DNA of 7,432 bases from the NCBI GenBank assembly GCA_029937135.1, contig JAPYQX010000142.1:1-7432 (forward strand), given 5' to 3'. Under the pieces are notes generated by a model. The model worked only from the letters and a program-made list of their open reading frames with translations. It was not told the DNA's origin and ran no database searches. Source of the DNA: Nitrospinota bacterium. Its GTDB lineage: Bacteria > UBA8248. This document shows positions 6,105 to 7,432 of the stretch, in pieces. Made by a program: the position numbers and the translations under genes. The first letter of the stretch is position 1, and every line of letters starts with the position of its first letter.

Positions 6105-6200
6105 GGCAGGCTCCACAACCAATCTTCATGCGCCCCGGCCCTCATCCACCACCGGCCCGTATGCACTCAAGGCCCTTGTGCACTTCAGGAGACAGACGCC
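6105..6200 (+). other. 96-bp spacer between the M16 operon and the RidA-like gene
   Basis: No gene or clear terminator is seen. GGGCAGGCTC at 6104-6113 repeats a 10-base word from the palindrome inside the methyltransferase gene. A weak stem can form from TGCAC (6162-6166) and GTGCA (6178-6182). AGGAG at 6187-6191 is the ribosome binding site of the next gene, 9 bases before its ATG. Confidence 0.5.
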
Positions 6201-6596
6201 ATGAAAAGAGAGATCGTCAGCCAGCCTTCAGGCATGGCCGCTCCGGGGGGCCATTACTCGCATGGCGTCATCGTCGAGGCGGGGCGGACACTCTACGTCG
6301 CCGGGCAGGTGCCACTCGACGAATTCGGCAATGTCGTTTCAAAGGGGGATGCCGGAGGCCAGGCGCGCCAGGCCCTTGAAAATCTCCGCCGGGTGGTCGA
6401 GGAGGCGGGTGGAAGCCTCGCCGACATCGCCAAGACCACGGTATTCGTCACCAGCCTCGACGCCCGCGGCCCCGTCGGCGCAGCGCGGAAGGAATTTTTC
6501 GGGGCCGACCCGCCCGCCAATACGTTTTTGGTGATATCGAGCCTCGCCGATCCCGAATTCCTGGTGGAAATCGAAGCCATTGTCCCCCTCCCCTGA
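6201..6596 (+). CDS. RidA/YjgF/YER057c family protein lacking the catalytic arginine, 131 aa
   Basis: Full-length member of the RidA fold (normal length about 125-135). Signature stretches: LYVAGQVPLDEFGNVV (31-46), QARQALENLRRVVEEAG (54-70), DIAKTTVFVTSL (75-86) and EFLVEIEAIVPL (119-130). Canonical RidA proteins are small cytosolic trimers that hydrolyse reactive enamine/imine intermediates such as 2-aminoacrylate, using an Arg in the P-A-R-(S/T) segment. Here that segment is PPANT, so the Arg is N107; the glutamate region (E123) is present. The protein is therefore more likely a RidA-like subfamily member with another or no deaminase activity. Start: ATG with AGGAG 9 bases upstream. The VanZ-like gene begins at or just past its stop codon, so the two are probably co-transcribed. 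Confidence 0.9.
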   Translation: MKREIVSQPSGMAAPGGHYSHGVIVEAGRTLYVAGQVPLDEFGNVVSKGDAGGQARQALENLRRVVEEAGGSLADIAKTTVFVTSLDARGPVGAARKEFFGADPPANTFLVISSLADPEFLVEIEAIVPLP

Positions 6597-6993
6597 CGCT
6601 GGATTGTTGTCCCCCGGCCGGCGCTGGGCGCTCGCACTCACCTACCTCGGGCTGGTTCACCTCGCCTCGTCCTTCGCCCCCGGCCCAACCGGCTTCATTC
6701 CCATCGCGGGGGTGGACAAACTCGTTCACCTTTGCGAGTTTGGGGTGTTGACGCTTGTCTTTTGGCGCCCGGTTCGCGAGGCGGCCCCCCACCACCCGGA
6801 GTTGAGGGTGGCCGCCTTTCTTTTCCTGTTCGTTGCGATGAACGGCGTTCTCGATGAATTTCATCAATGGTTCGTCCCCGGCCGGGACGCCTCCTGGGCG
6901 GACGCGGCGGCGGACGCTCTGGGAGCCGGAGCCGCCCTTTTCTGGCTTCTACACCGGGAGAAGTCCAGGGTTCCGGCGTCTTCCTGGAATTGA
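6580..6993 (+). CDS. VanZ-like family integral membrane protein, about 128-137 aa
   Basis: Small inner-membrane protein with four hydrophobic segments (about 16-32, 47-62, 76-92 and 107-124). Family hallmarks: DKLVH in the second segment (D46, K47, H50) and DEFHQWFVPGR at 92-102, followed by D108 of the last segment. VanZ homologues are named for teicoplanin resistance, but most have no proven role and are often assigned to the cell envelope. The start is uncertain: no ATG occurs before the conserved domain. The longest form uses TTG at 6580, overlapping the RidA-like gene by 17 bases; TTG at 6604 or 6607, just after the RidA stop, would shorten the protein by 8 or 9 residues, and neither has a good Shine-Dalgarno. 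The short C-terminal tail is Arg/Lys/Ser-rich. The next gene begins 10 bases downstream. Confidence 0.82.
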   Translation: MSPSPDAGLLSPGRRWALALTYLGLVHLASSFAPGPTGFIPIAGVDKLVHLCEFGVLTLVFWRPVREAAPHHPELRVAAFLFLFVAMNGVLDEFHQWFVPGRDASWADAAADALGAGAALFWLLHREKSRVPASSWN

Positions 6994-7003
6994 AGAAATA
7001 AAC

Positions 7004-7321
7004 ATGCAGGGTATCCGCGAGCAGTTGACCGAGGACATGAAAACGGCCATGCGTGAGAAGGCGGCCGAGCAGTTCGACAAGGGCGGCCGCCCCGAACTCG
7101 CCGGCAAGGAGCGCGCGGAAATTATCGTGGTCCAGGGCTATCTTCCCGCCCAGATGGATGACGATGCCGTCCGGCTGGCCGTCGAGGGGGCCATCGAGGA
7201 GACGAGGGTCTCCTCCCTTAAAGAGATGGGCAAGGTAATGGGTGTTTTATCGAAACAGCTTGCCGGTCAGGCAACCGGCGCCCGAATCAGCCAAATCGTC
7301 AAGGAACTTCTTAGCGCCTAG
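7004..7321 (+). CDS. YqeY/GatB-like domain protein, internally shortened, 105 aa
   Basis: Homologue of YqeY, a small cytosolic protein resembling the tail domain of the amidotransferase subunit GatB, which is thought to bind tRNA. Conserved N-terminus IREQLTEDMKTAMREK (4-19), then EQFDKGGRPELAGKE (22-36), GYLPAQM (45-51) and the C-terminal core SSLKEMGKVMGVLSKQLAG (70-88) to VKELLS. YqeY proteins are normally about 145-150 residues. The helical stretch between the first helix and the EQF segment, roughly 40-45 residues usually containing an RxxLRML-like motif, is absent, while the flanks join in frame. The ATG at 7004 starts the conserved N-terminus; an upstream ATG in the same frame at 6854 lies inside the VanZ gene and is unlikely. 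Only a weak GAAG precedes it. Whether the short form works is unknown. Confidence 0.88.
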   Translation: MQGIREQLTEDMKTAMREKAAEQFDKGGRPELAGKERAEIIVVQGYLPAQMDDDAVRLAVEGAIEETRVSSLKEMGKVMGVLSKQLAGQATGARISQIVKELLSA

Positions 7322-7340
7322 ATTTCACGGGGAACCGAAT

Positions 7341-7432
7341 ATGCCGAAGCCATACTACACCGTCGAAGAAGTTTCCAAGGCCTTTAGTTGCGAGCCCGTG
7401 CAGGAAGAAATCGTCTCCGCATTGGCCGAACG
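7341..7432 (+). CDS. Unidentified protein, N-terminal 30 codons only (cut by window edge)
   Basis: An open frame begins with ATG at 7341, 19 bases after the YqeY stop, with GGGG 8 bases upstream, and runs open to the window end. The visible start (MPKPYYTVEEVSKAFSCEPV) faintly resembles the first helices of MerR/excisionase-type helix-turn-helix domains (YTVEEVSKAF), but 30 residues are too few to assign a family. It does not look like the start of DnaG, a common neighbour of yqeY. It probably belongs to the same transcription unit. Confidence 0.6.
   Translation, partial: MPKPYYTVEEVSKAFSCEPVQEEIVSALAE

Noticed and set aside
5112..6122. A 336-codon minus-strand open frame opposite the second M16 gene
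   Set aside because: Same antisense effect: the product is low-complexity Gly/Val/Glu-rich without known motifs.
1..7432. A new defence, secretion or mobile-element system spanning several genes
   Set aside because: No transposase, integrase, nuclease, toxin or secretion component is present. The genes are ordinary enzymes, an exported peptidase pair and small conserved proteins without a shared defence signature.

Overview
This is a GC-rich window (roughly 60-65% G+C by eye) with compact bacterial gene spacing, some GTG and probably TTG starts, and two exported M16 peptidase subunits. It fits a high-GC, probably Gram-negative bacterium, for example an uncultivated Desulfobacterota-like or Nitrospinota-like lineage. 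The sequence alone does not fix the taxon. I see no rRNA, tRNA, CRISPR array, transposase or phage gene.

Layout. Minus strand, 998 to 1: a short-chain dehydrogenase/reductase (SDR) followed 6 bases later by the start of a HAD-family phosphatase that runs off the left edge. A 151-bp divergent spacer (999-1149) separates this pair from a plus-strand gene for a zinc-ribbon SAM methyltransferase (1150-1896). A 226-bp spacer (1897-2122), unusually rich in inverted and tandem repeats, leads to a D-2-hydroxyacid dehydrogenase with a GTG start (2123-3130). A second repeat-bearing spacer (3131-3342) precedes two translationally coupled M16 peptidase genes (3343-4761 and 4758-6104). After 96 bp comes a tight cluster: a RidA-like protein, a VanZ-like membrane protein, a shortened YqeY/GatB-like protein, and the first 30 codons of an unidentified gene at the right edge.

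How the genes fit together. The M16 pair is the clearest functional unit. The upstream subunit has the zinc site (HxxEH plus distal Glu) but lacks the usual C-terminal Arg/Tyr pair. The downstream subunit has lost the zinc site but keeps the Arg/Tyr pair, so they probably form one heterodimeric periplasmic or exported peptidase. The SDR and HAD genes look co-transcribed and may act on a common small metabolite. The remaining genes are single enzymes or housekeeping-type genes with no obvious common pathway.

I did not find a convincing new multi-gene system. The points most worth a second look are at the DNA and residue level: a palindromic in-frame insertion in the methyltransferase, an extended hairpin plus a 17-bp tandem repeat in the 1897-2122 spacer, sequence words shared between spacers, a YqeY homologue that appears to lack about 40-45 internal residues, and family members with altered catalytic residues (SDR Ser to Thr, RidA Arg to Asn).
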